Below are positions 31,201 to 44,886 of a stretch of DNA of 64,000 bases, in pieces. Location: positions 930,001 through 994,000 of the forward strand of contig CP038134.1 in the NCBI GenBank assembly GCA_004519485.1. Reading direction: 5' to 3'. Numbering within the stretch: the first letter of the stretch is position 1; the number at the start of each line of letters is the position of its first letter. The notes beneath the pieces were generated by a model, which worked only from the letters and a program-made list of their open reading frames with translations, searched no databases and was not told the DNA's origin. Source of the stretch: Nannochloropsis oceanica (lineage: Eukaryota; Sar; Eustigmatophyceae; Eustigmatales; Monodopsidaceae). The translations under genes were made by a program, and so were the position numbers.

Positions 31201-34096
31201 ATTCGATGATCAAAGGCAAGAGGCCCCACCCTCCGTAGTAATTTGAGGGGCAACATGAAACTACGCACGTTCATCGCCAGGAAAAAGGAGGGAGGGATGG
31301 AGGGCACAGTCCGTCCGTCCGTATGGGAGAAGTGGCAGAGCGCATGAATAAGATCGAGGTACGGAGTCAGGATCTCGGGGTTGCGGAGGGTAAGGGGGAT
31401 CAGTCGGGGGAGAGCGTGGTGGAAAAAGAGGTTGTGAAAGTGGGATTGAACGAGGGCACCACCGACGGAGCAGAGCAGTTTCAGAAGCTCAATCGCATGA
31501 AGACGGATGGCGGCGGTTTGGTAGGTGGTGATGGGCTCGAAGACGGCCATCAACAATGAGAGGAGGCGAGAGGTTTCCTCCTGTTTTTGTTGTGGTTGAA
31601 TGAAGTCTTGACGATGAAGGCCGAGGAGTCGAAGGAGGCCTTTCTCGCTTTGGTTTTCGACCATGCGTGCTATCAAGCACAAAAGACAAAATATTGTCGA
31701 AATTCTACAGTCGAGACACGCACTCTCTTCCTCCGCCCCGTGCCCCCTCACTCCCTCGTCCTCATCTTCCTCCTCATCTTCCTCCCAAGCTCCTTCTTCC
31801 ATCCTAGTCTGATGCTCTTCCAATTCATTTGCGAGTCTTTTCAGCTGGCGCGTGTACGACAGGCGTTTCTCATACGAGGCTCTGACTGTGCCGGTGTAGT
31901 AAGAAATGACCGCTGATGGTGCTACGGATCCTGCAGAAGTAGTAGCAGCTGTAGCAACAGCGATGGAGGGGGGAGTAGGAATGACAGGGAATGAAGCATA
32001 GAGCAAATTTAGATGGGGCGGCTGCCCGGTAAAGGACGAGGAAGGGAGGGGGGAGGGAAGGGAGGTAGAGGAGGCTGGATGGCTGTCAGGTGCAGACTGA
32101 GGAGGAATCGCAAATGTCACCTCTCGACCGCTGCTTGTGTTGCGGCTACTACGACTGCTGCAACTCTTCGAGCCCCAACCCTCGACTGCTGCTGCTGCTG
32201 CTGCTGCTGCTGCCACCTCGGCTGGCACAGCCCGCTCCAGCCCTCTTCCACCCATGGTCGCTTGAGCTGAGTCCACCAACAGTCCCCTGATGCGCTCCGA
32301 CTTACCATCTCTTCCTCCTTTATCTGTTCCTCCTACGATCTCTCCGCCTCGCCTGTTCACATCCATGAGCCTCTGTATCTCCCCCACATGAACATGCTGC
32401 ACACGCTGTTCCTCCATCAACAATCCCGCCGTCTTTTCATACGCCTCTCTCACCTCCATCACCTCTTCCTCCTTCACTCCCTCGCCGCCCCTCCCTCTCC
32501 CTCCCAAAACCAGGCCTGCCGGGACCGCCAGCAGCCGGTATCGAAACGATCCATACCCGCAATACCCACACGCGACACACAAAAAAGAATCCACCTGCGA
32601 GTAATTCACATGCCTGCAGGACCTACATCCCGCAATCTCCCCACAGGACCGACAAAACCGATGCGCATCTAACTCTCGCCCACAGTTGGGGCAGGGCACC
32701 GCCCCTGCTATTTCTCCTGCTCCTGCGGTTGTGATAAAGGAGGGGGGAGAGGGAGGGTAGAAATCGTTGTACTCGATCCAGAGGCTCCCTACGAGGGCCG
32801 GAAGGGGTAGGTCGACTTGAAGAAAGCTTTGCCCTTTCCTCAGATGAAGGGTCGTGAGTTCTTCCCACTTATGTGGATCGGTGCTGGAGAGGGCGGCAAT
32901 GGAGAGAAGGGGACGCGGGAGGAAGAGAAGGCGAATTGTCTTGACGTGCCGAGCATGGGCGTCGGAGATGGTGAGTTGAACACGGCAGATACGGTAAGGG
33001 GCACGAAGGGAGAGGAAGAGGGAATTTTCGGTGGCGCGCTGGAGGCATTTGAGACCATCGAGGGGCGAGAGACGGTATTTGATGGCAGACGAGGAGGGCG
33101 GAGACCCGGACGAGGATGGTGGCGATGACGAGGACGATGAAGAAAAAGAGGAGCGGAGTCGTGTACAGGGAAGACAAGGGGTGGGCTCGAGGTAACGCGG
33201 GAGGGAGGCAAGGATGGGGTGGTTGCTTTCAAGCGCAGCGTAGAGAGGAGAGGAGGGGTGATTGATCAGGCCGTGAAGCTGTGAGTCGAGCAGTCGCACA
33301 AGGAGGTTGAAGAATACGAAAGAGGTTGAGAATGAGGAAGGCAAAAGCTGTCCCTCCTTTTCTTCCGTCTCCTCTGGCAACTGCTTTTGCTGCCTAAGCT
33401 TCGTCTTCCCCTCTTCCTCCTCCCCACCCAGAGCTTTTTCCTGCCTGCTCTCCCACCGTTTCTCGTCCTTCCCTTCGTTTTCAATCAAGCCGTACAGCAC
33501 CTGCAACATACCCACTGCGTCAGCCCCATGTGCCAAAAATGCGGGAAGAAATCTTGTGAACGCCTTGATAGCCTTTCGTCTATCCTCCACCACCAGCCCC
33601 TCCCAAAATCGATACACAAGTACCGCGGCGATGCCGCGAGCTCGGTCATTTGAGGATTTCAGAGAGCGACAGGCAAGGTCAATGAGGACCCACGAATGTA
33701 TCCTCCCTTGCTCTACGAGTAGAGCAGTGGTAAGAGGGGAATGGGTGAGAACGTGGGCTCTTGCATTTTTGGATGGCACCAAGGCGCCTTCTTCCACGAG
33801 GAATTCATCGTTGTCGCGGTCAGAGTCTTCCGTCGAGCCCGTAATTCCAGCTCTTGCTGCTGGTCCTCCTCCTCTGTCTCCCCTCATCCGCACCTCCTCG
33901 TCCTCATCCTCCTCGTCAGAGGAATAACGGTGCTCTTCTTCCTCATCTTCTTCCTCATCTTCTTCCTCCTCCTCACCCACCACTAGCATCTCCTCCTCCA
34001 TCATCTGGTCTTCCTCCTCATCCTCATCCTCATCATCCTCCTCCTCCTCCTCCTCCTCCTCCTCCTCCTCCTCCTCCTCCTCCTCCTCCTCCTCCT

Positions 34097-34128
<32 letters not shown>

Positions 34129-36060
34129 TCCTCCGCATCATCCTCCTCTTCTGCCTCCTCATCCTCCTCCTCAATCTCCTGCTGCATCGCCTCATCGTCT
34201 TCCTCCCCTCCGTCATCCAAGCCCTCCTCACTATCAGACCCATAAGAGTGTCTCGCTCTCCTCCCCTTATTCCCATCGGTCCTCCTCCAATTTTTCTTTC
34301 TACCACAACTGTTGCTCGATACTCGCGCGGCAGCAGCTGCAACAGCAGCAACAGGAGCAGCTCGAACACGGGTCACACTAAATGATAAACCAACCCGTCG
34401 TTGCTCCTCCTCTCCTTCATCCTCCTCCTCCTCCTTCACTTCATCAAACTCAACCTCCTCCTCCCTTATCTCGTTCTTTTCCTCCTCCCCCTTCTTCTTC
34501 TTCTTCTTCCTGTTCTTCTTCTTCTGCTGCTGCTTTATCGTCTTTTTTTCCTCCCTTCTGTCGTCCTTTCCGTCATCGTCATGATCCCCGCCTCTATTTT
34601 CAACTCCCTGAGACTCCTCCTTCTCTCCCTCCTCCTTCTCCTCAGTTGCAATCTCCAGTAGACTTAATGCCAGCAGCTGTGTTTCGTCCCCTCCCTCTAA
34701 CGCACACACCACATCAAAAAGCACACATAAAGGAGGCACGTCCTCCCTTCCTCCATCCCTATCTCTTTCCTCCTTCTCTTGTATCTCTTCCTCCTTCATA
34801 TCCTCGTCGTCCTCTTGCTCCTCAATCGATGCACCTCCAGGTGTAATTGCGGCTGCTGGTAGCAACACAGATGAGGAAGGAGAGAAGCAGGAGAAAGGGA
34901 AGGAGGGAAGAAGGGCAAAGGCTTGCCAATTCGCAGGACGCGCTAGAGCAGTCACGAGAAGCCGGGTGAGGCAACTGTGGATGGACGCCTGTCTTGTGTA
35001 AGGTAGGTCTGGCAGACACACAAATACACGATTGCTTCTCCTACGCTGCTGCTGTTGCTGTTGCTGTGGCTGCTGGTGGGCAAGAAGGGAAAAAGGAAGT
35101 CCGGTGGCAAAGGAGAGGGCATGGAGTTCTTGAGTGAAAAAGTAGAAGTCGAGTGTGCGGCGATACGATGGGTAGTGGTCTCCATACAAGGCGCGAAGGA
35201 GCATTTTGCTGCTGTTGATGAGAGCAGCAGTGGTAGCAGCAGCTGGAGTAAAGGTGGAAGTGCTGCTGCTGGTGCTGCTACTCTTTCTTGGAGTGGCGGG
35301 TGAGGAGAAGGAGGAGGACGACGACGAGGGAGGGGAGATATGAGCGTGCAACAGATTGCACAACAGATGCGGCCAGGATGGATCAAAATCCGAGGACGAG
35401 GGCGCGATGGATAAGGGGGTGGGCCGTTGTGTGCGTTGCACCGCCGCCAACAGGTCCAGAAGAGAAGCTAGGAGGAGCGGAGATGAGTCTCTCACGCAAA
35501 GCAGGGCGAGAAATTGCTCGTTCTGTCGCTTTTGCTGCCCCATCGTCGTTTTGAGGCCTGGCTGCGGCCAAAGGGTGCTCCAGTCAATAGCTCCTGCTCC
35601 TGCACCAACTGCTCCTCCTCCTCCTCCTCCTCCTCCTCCTCCTCCATCTGCCATCTCTTTAACTCCGTCCATCTGCCCCTCCCGGCTTGCCAGCCAAGTA
35701 GAGAGTAAGCCACGGATCTGTTGCTCGATCTTTTGGGCACCCTCAGGACCGACAGTGGCAGCAATCAGAGATCGAGCAGAATGAGGGAAGAGGGGGAGGG
35801 AGGGCGTGGGGGAGAGGAGGCAAGCCAGGGCACGCGAAAGGAGAAGGGCGGTCTTGCTGGCTGCAGAGGGCCGAGAGAGGTGCTTGCGATTGCTAAAGCT
35901 AGTGTCAATGTTACTCCTGCTTGAACTGCTGCTGCCATCTCCTGTCAGTTTTTGGAGCGCAAGGCTGAGGTAGAGGGAAAGAGTGATCGCCAGGTGCCGC
36001 GCTCGAGCGCTGCTGCTCTTTCTGTCGCTGCTCCCGCTCTTGCTGCAATCGCTCTTGATC

Positions 36061-36101
<41 letters not shown>

Positions 36102-37769
36102 CTCGCCTCTATTGTTGCTGCTGCTGTTCTTGCTTCTATTGTTGCTGCTGCTGCTGTTCACCCCTCTCAAAAGCTGCAAAAGCAAATTTATATAATTCAT
36201 GCATGCTTCTTCTGTAGAGACCATATCCTTCCCCTTCTTCACTCCGTCCGTCACTCCCTCTCTGTCCAGAGCTCGGATTACCACGCGTGGAAATCGAAGC
36301 AACAATCGATCGAATAGCACCAACAAAACGGCCTCTATCCCCTTCACCCTCCCCAAGCCCCCCCTAAATATATGCGTCAGACCATCATCATCGCCATCAC
36401 CATCCTTCCCTTTCTCCTCCTCTCCTCCGTCCTTCCCCTCTTTCTCTTTCCTCTGCTGCTTCTCTTGCGCGGTTTCTTTCCTCTCCGCAAAAGAAGGCGG
36501 GGTCGTCCCTCTCTTCCTCTCTCTTAGGCCCTCCCTCCTAACCCCCCTCTTGCCCTTCCCCTTCTCCTCCTTCTTCTTTTCCTCCATCTCCTGGATTATG
36601 TCGTCCTCATAGGCCATGGGGGGCAGCAACATCTCTCTGTTCCTCTCTTCCTCCCCATTTGCACCAATGAAGACCATACGATGGTTCGAAAAATGTTCCT
36701 CCAACACTTCCTCCCCTTCTTTCTCCCCCTCTTTCTCCCGCCCGCCCTTCATGTGAATCGCTCTATAACACGCTTCACACAAATCAACATCCGGACAAAC
36801 CCGACAGTGGTATCTGCCCGAAGGCAAGGGAAACGACTGGCATCTATCACAAACGTACACTAACAGCGAGGCACCTGGGGTGGAAGGGGAGGAGGAAGAG
36901 GGAAAGGGGGTCTCGGAGACAGAATTGAGGCCCTCTTTCTCAGAGTTGGCTTCGCATGACAGAGGTGTGCCCTCCCTGCCCTCCCTTCCTTCCCTCCCTT
37001 CCTTTCCTTTATTGGGTTGGGCGGCTGAAGCAAGAGTAGGGAAGAATGGAGCAGCTGCTGTTGATATTTGCGGCCCCTTCGTGTTCTGGGCAGCCTTGTC
37101 CGTTTTTTTCTTCTGCTTCCTTCGGGCTTTATCAACACGGTGCTCCAGCCAGGAGGAAAGACATAGACCCACCGCTGCCGACACTCCTGACGAGGAATTA
37201 TCCAACAGACGAACCAATGCATCCACCCCTGCAACGATCCGTGCATCCTCCATCCCCCCCCCCGCTGTTCTGGGAAAGACAGTCGCAGCTGTACAAGCAG
37301 CACCAAGTTCTCGTATGCCAAACTCAACGACTTCCCGTGCCACCGTTTGTTGCTGCTGCTGCTGCCTCTCAATGTCCGAATCGCTGCTGAAGCTACTGCT
37401 GCTTCCGCTGCTATTGCTGCTGTTGCGGCCCTTGCTACTGTTCCCATTTTCGTTTCTACGGTGTAAGGTCAACACCCGTCTCACCAATGCTTGCACCCAC
37501 AGCTCTTCCATCCCTCCTCCCTTCCTCCCTTCCTCGAAGCCCAGGTAGAGGTGGGAGGGGCGGCGAGTTAAGATATGTTGGAGTAATTTGACTATGGCGC
37601 TGAGCTCTTGAATGGCCAGAGAGGGGGATGAGAGGAGGAGGCGGACACGGGTAATGTGAATTGTGTCTTTAACTTTACTGTAGGCCTCGTCCTCCTCCTT
37701 CTTCGGTGGTTGCACCCTCTCCTTCTCTCTTTTCTCCTTGTCCCCCTCCATTTTCCTGGTGCCGATGGA

Positions 37770-37801
<32 letters not shown>

Positions 37802-38303
37802 CCGTGATGAGAGGCTCCTGGCACAACTGCCGCAGCAGGAGCTTGGCCGCCGATCGTACTAGGTGGTGCGTCTGCCGTGTATTCGCCGTGCCCCATGTGG
37901 CCCCCAACACAGCCTTCACCGCTGCAAGGCCCTTCTGCTCGTGCTGCTGCTGCTCCAGCTGTTTCTGTTGCACGGCCACAGCACTGCTGCTGCTGCTGCT
38001 ACTCTTGGTCGTGGTAGCGGTAGCAAGGGCGAGCACACGGAACGTACTGAGGACGGCGCATTCCCAAGGAGCGGTAGCAGGCTCAGAGAGCATTCGCCAC
38101 TCCTCCCCCGAGGTCTGACACCCCCTCGAGGTGGAAAATAGAGATTTTCGAGAGATGAAGCTTCCCTCCCAGCCTACTTCCTCCTCGTCCTCATCCTGAT
38201 GGTATCGATGCTCGTCCTTCTCATAATATCGGCCGTAAAGCTCCACCGCATCCAGCACTGGGCCCCTCCCTCCCTCCCTCGTTACACCCCCGACATCCTG
38301 TTG

Positions 38304-38337
<34 letters not shown>

Positions 38338-41300
38338 AATCCGATCAAGGACAAGGTCACCATTGTCGCCTCCCGGGCCCACATCATTTCCTCCTCCGTC
38401 AACGCAAAGTCGTACCACCTGCCCCCTCCTCGCCTCCCTCCCTTCCGCCCCCCCTCACACAATCGTCGCTGGCCCATCACCTGAATCACTCGCGGGACCG
38501 TTTCGGGCCCCATTAAACCTACCAAAACCCGCACATTCGTAACCGCATACTCCTTTGCATCCACTCCCACCCCAAGCGACAAACATTGCTCTCTCCCTCC
38601 CTCCCTCCCTTCTCCTCCTCCTCCTCCTGCTCCTCCCAAAGACAAGGGCGGGAGGGGGGGAGCCATGAGCTGTGCACTTCTTATTTCGCCTCGCTTCGCT
38701 GCACCGACAGTGATCCAATCCCCTTTCCCGCCAACGTCATCCTCCTCCTCCTCCTCTTCCTCCTCCCCTTCCTCCTCCAACTCCTCCTCATCTGTTTTCC
38801 TTCTCACAGGAGGGGAGAAAAGGATGGAGGGCCTGCCCTTCCCTTCTCCTAGACCACCGACACGCCTGGCACAAGAAGCACGCAAGAGCTGAATGTAGAA
38901 CTGATCGAATTTTTTAATGCTCTCCCCAATGAAATCGAGAGAAAAATCTTCATCCATCCTCTCGACTTGCTCGCAGAGGGCATAGTGGGTGCTTTGAACG
39001 GGATGGGTGGAAGGGAGAGGAGGAGGGAGGGGCGGGGAGAGAAAGGTGCGTAGGGCCTTAGTTGCTCGGATGGTAGCTTCTTCGCCAAATGAAGGGGGGG
39101 AGGGCAAGCACCGGCGACGATGCGACTGCTGACAGCTACCAGAAGCAGAGCTAGAATGGAACATCATGTTTCTCTTCGCCGCTCTCCCTCTACTGCTGCT
39201 GCACCTCCTACTATAGCTGCTGCTGCTGCTGCTGGGGGCAAAAAAAGACAAGCTCCCACTCTCCTGCAGCACCATCACCACCGACTTTCCCCCAGCCCCT
39301 GCGGCCGTACAGAAACCCTCCACCCCTCCATCCCCTGTCCAATTACTAGTCTTGCCGTCCTTGCTACTATTCCTCAGATCTATCAAGTCCTGCACCACCC
39401 ATCGATCTCCCTTCTTCCTTCCTCCCTCCTCCTGCTCCTCCTCCCCCTCCTTCTTCTTCTTTCCCATTTCCAGGCGTGACAGCACCACCACCCGTTCAGA
39501 CCGTAACACGGGATTACGAGCGACGAAAAGAACGGAGGGAGGGGCGTCATGGGAAGGACCGTCCAGGAAGCGAAGGAAAGGGCCTTGGCATGCATAGGCG
39601 GAGGGGGGCAAAGACGAGGAGAAGGTGGAGGAGGACGAGGGACCGAAGGAGGAAACGACCGTAGATGAAGGAGGCACCGACAACGGCGAGAATTTCGTCG
39701 ATCTCCCCTCCTCCCTCCCTTCGTGGCCATCCCTCTCTCCCTCCTTCGCTTTCCCGAGCGCTGCGGGAGACAGCAATTGAAAGCCTGTTCCAATGCTTGA
39801 CAGATTCTTATTCACAGGGAACGCAATCACCTTCTCCTTCGACCCCAGCAGCAACAGTCCCAGTCGCGGGGATATATGGAGGGATAGAGGCCCCCGTTCC
39901 CCGTGGAGGAGCTGATCGAGGGAGAGGGAGGGAGGGAGGGGGAGGGCCGTGGCGAGGGATGCATCGAATCGACCGAAAAAGGTGCCACCGGTGGGAGTGC
40001 GTAGAGGTCTCAAGAGCTGTAGGCCCTTGGTGAGGACAAGGACAGCTATCCCTAGGGAAGAGCGCTCTTTCCCTCCTTGCCTCCGACCTTCCTCCTCCTC
40101 CTCCCTTCTGTCCGAGGTAGGGAGGAGGATGGCATCAAAAATCAAACGGTCAGAGGGGGAGGTACGGTAGCAGTGGGTTAGTGCGGCCAAGGCCTGTCCC
40201 TTTTTCACCCTATACACCTTCACCGCATTCTCCATCACCAAACACACATGCAGCCTTCCTTCCCTCCCTTCCTTCAGCATCGGCAGCCAAAATGCTGTCT
40301 TGCATGCGCCACTTGCATCGTGGTTGTCAGCGACAGTCGGGTCCACAACGAGCCTTCTCGACAACCGTCCACCGTCGTCGAAACTCAGGTGCTGACACCC
40401 GTACATACTCCACGCAACCACCTCCCTTCCTCCCTCCCCGGGGTGGAACGCCACTCCCAACGGCTGCCAAGGCAAGTTCGTCCTTGACAACACGCACAAA
40501 CCCCCCCTTCCCCCCTCCCTCCCACCCTCCTTCCTGGTTGTGAGAAGGCCGAGGATGGAGGCAAGGACGGCTTCTCGTCCTTCGACATAGACAATTTTGT
40601 CCCCTATGGCGTTAGAAGAGAGGGTGGACCGACGGGCAGTGCCTGCGGCCAGCTCTAGGCGCAGCTGACGAGTAGCGCTGGTCTCGTTCAAGACGAGCTC
40701 GGCGTTGAGGGTTGAAGGGGGGAGGTGGCCCGGGATGGGGGCGTAGAGGGAGGGGAAGGAGTGGAGGGAGGACGAAGGGGAAGGGGAGGAGGAGGCACGG
40801 TGGAGTTGGACGGGATTGGTGGCAAGGGGGCCCTGGCTGCTGTTGCTGCTTATTCTGCCACTGCTGCTGCTACTGCTGCGAGTGACTTTGTCCCATAGCG
40901 CTCCGAGAGCTGCAGCCAGAGCTCGGCTTCCTTCCTCCTCCTTTTTTTCTTCTGTGAAGCGCTCAACCAAGCCAGACAGGCGCTGAGCGAGATTGGGCAG
41001 GTGGAGAGTGGGAGGGTGGGAGAAAGACGTCGAAGACGAGAGTGATGGGGGGCATGAAGGGGTGAGGGCACGTATGGCTGCCACTAAAGCAGGGAGGCTC
41101 TCACTGATCCCACGCCAAGGCTTAGCAGGAAACAGTATCGGACCCCCTCCACCTCCTCCACCTCCTCCTCCTCCCGCTGCTGCAGCTGCTGTTGCTACTG
41201 TTTTTGGAACTCCTCTTTCCTTCGGTCTCTGAGCCGTACAGTGCTGTGCCTGCTGCTGCTGCTGCTGCTCCTTTTGATTGACGTTGGGGGGCGGGACATA

Positions 41301-43955
41301 ATCGATGTCCATCGCATCCGCCCTGCCTGCAGGTTGGGCTCCTATTCCTGCTCCTGCTCCTGCCGTTCCAGTTGTTGCTACCGTTGCCACCCGTAGAGCA
41401 GCAGCAGTAGTAGTAGTAGAAGTAAGGTCACAGATAGCGGTAGAGCCTTGGCACGTACACCGTACTGTTCCTTCTACCCGTGCATCGCCCAGGAAAGACA
41501 GGTCGTGTCCCCTATGACACGATTTGGCGCAGTGGACGCAGCACGCATATAGGGTCTCGTCTTTCAGGGATAGGGAGGGACCGCCGGGTTGGCAGGTGTG
41601 GCAGTAATAGCGGCCAAGAGGGGGGGAATAGAGAGGGGAGCAGGAGGAGGAGGCATCGAATTCCTTGTGTTGGTAATCTTGCTCGCGAAGAACGGGTGCT
41701 GAGGCGGCTGCTGCTGCTGCTGCAGCAGCTGCTGCTCCTGTCACGGGCCCTCCCTCCATCGCTTCCTCGATCCGATGCACGCTCTCTCTGTCCACTCCCT
41801 CCTCCTCGCCCTTGGCCTCCATCCCTCCCTCCTCCATTGCCTTACGGCTACTGCTGCTGCTGGCTGCGGTGGTCGCCGACATCAAAGCCTCTAGCAGTTC
41901 CAAAAGCCGTAAACGCCCGGCCCTATCAGTCTCCAGTCTACGCCATGTTTGTCTTCGTCCAGCCTTCCTTCCTACCCTCCCTCCCTCCTCCGCTTCCTTC
42001 TCCAAGCAAGCTAGCACGGCCTCCCCCATCCTCCCTTCCTTCCCGAGAGCCACGGCAAGGCAACAACAAAATCTATGCATCCCTAGGGAGGCTAGCCCGG
42101 GTTCAGACACGAGGAAGGGAAGGAGGGAAAGGAGTGCTTCGAACAGCGCTGTGCAGTAGGCGCGGGGGCTGGAGGAGGGAGGGGGGAATGACAGAGGGCG
42201 GGAGGACGATCCTGAGGAAAAGTGACGGGAAGGGTGGCGGGCGAGGGAGGAAGCGACGGAGGAGGAGGAGGGGGAGAGGGAGGGGGAGGAAGGGCCCAAG
42301 CCATCAGCCTCGGCGAGAAGAACGAGGAAAGTGGCGAAGCTCGAAAAGAGTGAAGAAACATCGTCGCCGGTCCTTTCCCCCCCTTCCTCCCTCTCCTCCT
42401 CCGTCCCTCTCTCGAACTTCCCTTTCATGATTCCTCTGTCCCTTCCTCCTCCTCTGCCACCCAACCCGTGGAACACCAGCCGTCGAAGCGTCGACCCAGA
42501 CAGAGCAGCTAGACTGGACGCGAGCCAGGACACAATCTCCCGTCCCTTCAACTCATCCTTATCCTTTTCATTTCTTGAAGACGAGGGGGGGGGGGTGTAG
42601 GTGAGCGAGTTGGGAGGGTCCGAAAGGGAGGAGGAGAGCACCGCTACCAAAAGCTGCACCAGACGTCGACTGGCGGGTTGGGGTGGACAAAGGTGGAGGA
42701 GGGGGAGGATCCGAGGGAGTGCTCGGTGGAAATGGTTCAGCAGGGCGCTGATGTCAGTGGTCAAATATTCCGTGTAGATCGACAGGGCGTGTTTCAGCAA
42801 AGCGGATGCAAGGGAGGACAAGAGCGAGATAGACTGCTGCTCTTGAGCCCTTTCCGAAGGAGGGAGGGCAGTCACAACAAGTAAGGACTCCAGCGCGAGC
42901 TCCAATCGTGCCTCGGCTTCACAAGCCAAGGAAATGGGAGGCAGCTGCTGCTGCTGCTCCTCCTCCTCCCCACACAAAGCGCTTAGGGTCCGATCCGCCC
43001 TCACTGCCGCCAAGGGATTCCTCATACCATCTCCGTGGAAAAAAGAGGAAGAGGAGAAGGAGGGAGAAGAGGAGGAGGAAATGACCAAAGTCATCACCTC
43101 TTCCTCTTCCTCCCCCCATCCCTCCTCCACCATGGTCGCCGCTGTTGTAGCTGTTGCTGCCGCTGCTGCTACTGCACGCCCGCCACGCGGAAATTGAGAG
43201 GTGGGGGGAGAGAGGGACGCGGAAGAGGGCATCATCATTCCCCTTCCGCTCTGTCTTTCGACAACCGCCACGCTTATCACCGCTGCAAGTCGCCTTCGTG
43301 CCAAAGCCAAGCGCCCCGCCGCTCCCCCTCCTCCTATTGAGCTCCCACTACCACCACTGCTGCTGCTGCCGCTGCTGCCGCTGCTACTGCCCATGGTCAC
43401 ACTAGGAGGAAGGTCGACATAGGCGTCTTGTAAGCGAGAGAGGGAGAAGGATGGGGATAAGGGCTCTTCAAGTCCATCAATAAGGGAGGCCATGTCTCGG
43501 TGGAGGGCTGGGAGCAAGGCGCCGACCCCTCGGACGTGTGGTTCTTTCCGCCCCATGCGGAGGATGAGGAAAGTACAATCCACCAAGGATATTAGACCTC
43601 CACACTTGTCCGAGGTGGTGTTGCTGCCGTCGGTCGATGGGCCAGCTAAAAACGCCCCGATGTCGCATTTGCGCCAGACAGCCTCGATTGCCTCGTACAG
43701 GGCTTGACGATGCACAATAAGGGCGTGTCGCAAGGCCTTGTCGTGGCTCATGCAGCCATCTGCGTGGGGGCTACTGCCGGTGGTTGCAGCGACCATTATG
43801 GCTGACAACGAGGGGGTGGTGTTGCTTGAGGAGGAGGAAGTGGAGGAGGAGGGGGAGGACGAGGACGGGGCAATCGTATTGTGCGTGTTGCGTCGTTTGC
43901 GCTTGGGTGCCCCAACCCCGCCGCCACTGCCGCCGCCCCCCTTACAGCTACTCAT
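25272..43955 (-). CDS. Giant E3 ubiquitin ligase, UBR4 / BIG (calossin) family
   Basis: A single uninterrupted frame of 6227 codons from the ATG at 43955. Human UBR4 and plant BIG are about 5100-5200 aa; the surplus here is mostly Gly, Ser, Glu and Gln runs. Domain order matches the family. A UBR box at about 783-836 (YYCHTCQPGG, CCVHCAKSCHRGHDLSFLGD, CTCQG) binds N-degrons. A beta-propeller-like region lies at about 1160-1300 (NLPWQPLGVAFHP). A ZZ zinc finger lies at about 2365-2400 (YVCDRCQSFPLPSGRYHC, CPDVDLCEACYRAIH). A Cys-rich finger pair lies at about 3750-3805 (CPNCGREL, FCRSCGEIAGCRSC, DSFLCVACGYCGYG), recognisable in animal UBR4. The catalytic hemi-RING is at about 5490-5520 (GVACEVCQEGMGLKPTEVLA), followed by the UZI helical part (NFIHLSCHAEAVRADRA, STNGLLPIRGP). 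In this family it polyubiquitinates substrates for quality control and N-degron decay. It is the only member of its class in the window. Confidence 0.93.
25866..25913 (-). repeat. CCT/GGA tract encoding poly-Gly (UBR4 C-terminus)
   Basis: Pure CCT triplets on the plus strand, read as glycine. A second, longer tract is at 26003-26060. Confidence 0.9.
26003..26060 (-). repeat. CCT/GGA tract encoding poly-Gly (UBR4 C-terminus)
   Basis: Nearly twenty consecutive triplets, longer than the neighbouring tract. Together the two give G-rich loops between helices of the C-terminal domain. Confidence 0.9.
34018..34140 (-). repeat. Poly-Glu / poly-Ala / poly-Glu coding tract
   Basis: Plus strand reads CCT triplets then CCG triplets (about 34098-34127). 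The protein has Glu and Asp runs around an alanine run at about residue 3270-3310 of the UBR4-like ligase. Confidence 0.88.
36060..36098 (-). repeat. CAG/CTG tract encoding Gln/Ser run in UBR4-like ligase
   Basis: About a dozen CTG units on the plus strand; further short CTG runs follow to about 36160. Confidence 0.8.
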
Positions 43956-44886
43956 GGATGGTTGCTTTGGATGTGTATGTTAGTCTGTACGAGAAGCTGT
44001 GCACTACTCTTGCAAAGCAAGCAAGCTATCTGTACGTGAAGGTGAGGGGGGGTGGGAGGGGGCGTAATTGACGTGGACGAGGAAGGAGCGAGGGGGAGGG
44101 GTGTGAAGGGAGGCTCCATACACGTGTTGCCAGGTGTAGGGCGTGATAGACACATCAGCCATGATGCGTGACGATCATAATTGCAGCACAGCAAGCACGG
44201 AGATCTCGCGTGCGTTGCGAGCGTTGTTCGTCCTCGCAGTGTGGAAGAAATATGATTCCATCGCTCCACGCGCTGGGCAAGAGCTGAGTTCCACGTCTCA
44301 CTTTCTCTCCCGACAGCCAGTCACATAAGCCAACCAGCCGGAGCCTTGCCTCGCAAACAGGCACAATTTCCCGCAGAGGGAAGCAGGTGTAGCACTTGCG
44401 GATGGCTTCAAGCTTCGCGAGCGCAGAGACGGACGACGCGTTCCAGGAGGGCAGCGGGTGGCAGACCCAATAATCTCTGTTACTCATCTTCTCCACGACT
44501 TTTTACCACGCTGCACACATAAATCGATGGAAATGACGTCGTACTAAATGGATGTTTCCGGCGGAAGCGCAGAGAACATGATAAGAGTCTCCAACAAAAG
44601 TTTCAAGATTAGTTTTTGGCATGTTGCATCAGACTGCACCTTTGGGGAGGGCATTTTGTGGCGCATGCGGAGGCAGGCCGACGCTATATCAAATACGCAT
44701 GAATAGAACGCTAGAATTTTGTGTAGTTAAATCATCTCTTTGGTGTGGCTCTGAGGTATACATGCTCATTCTCCACCATAAACTTCGAAAGACTCCCCTG
44801 CTCGTCGACCTCCTGTCTCCCCGTCCTCACCTCAACTCAACCACCCACCTACATCGCAATGTAAACCACACACTACAGATCCAAGA
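43956..44886. promoter_or_regulatory. Divergent intergenic region, UBR4-like and TXNDC9-like genes
   Basis: 931 bp between outward ATGs. The pyrimidine-rich 44805-44880 is the proximal leader of the plus-strand gene. No ORF supported. Confidence 0.5.

Noticed and set aside
25285-43983. Dozens of open frames on the plus strand opposite the UBR4-like gene
   Set aside because: They mirror GC-rich codon bias and triplet runs of the real minus-strand gene and have no domain of their own.
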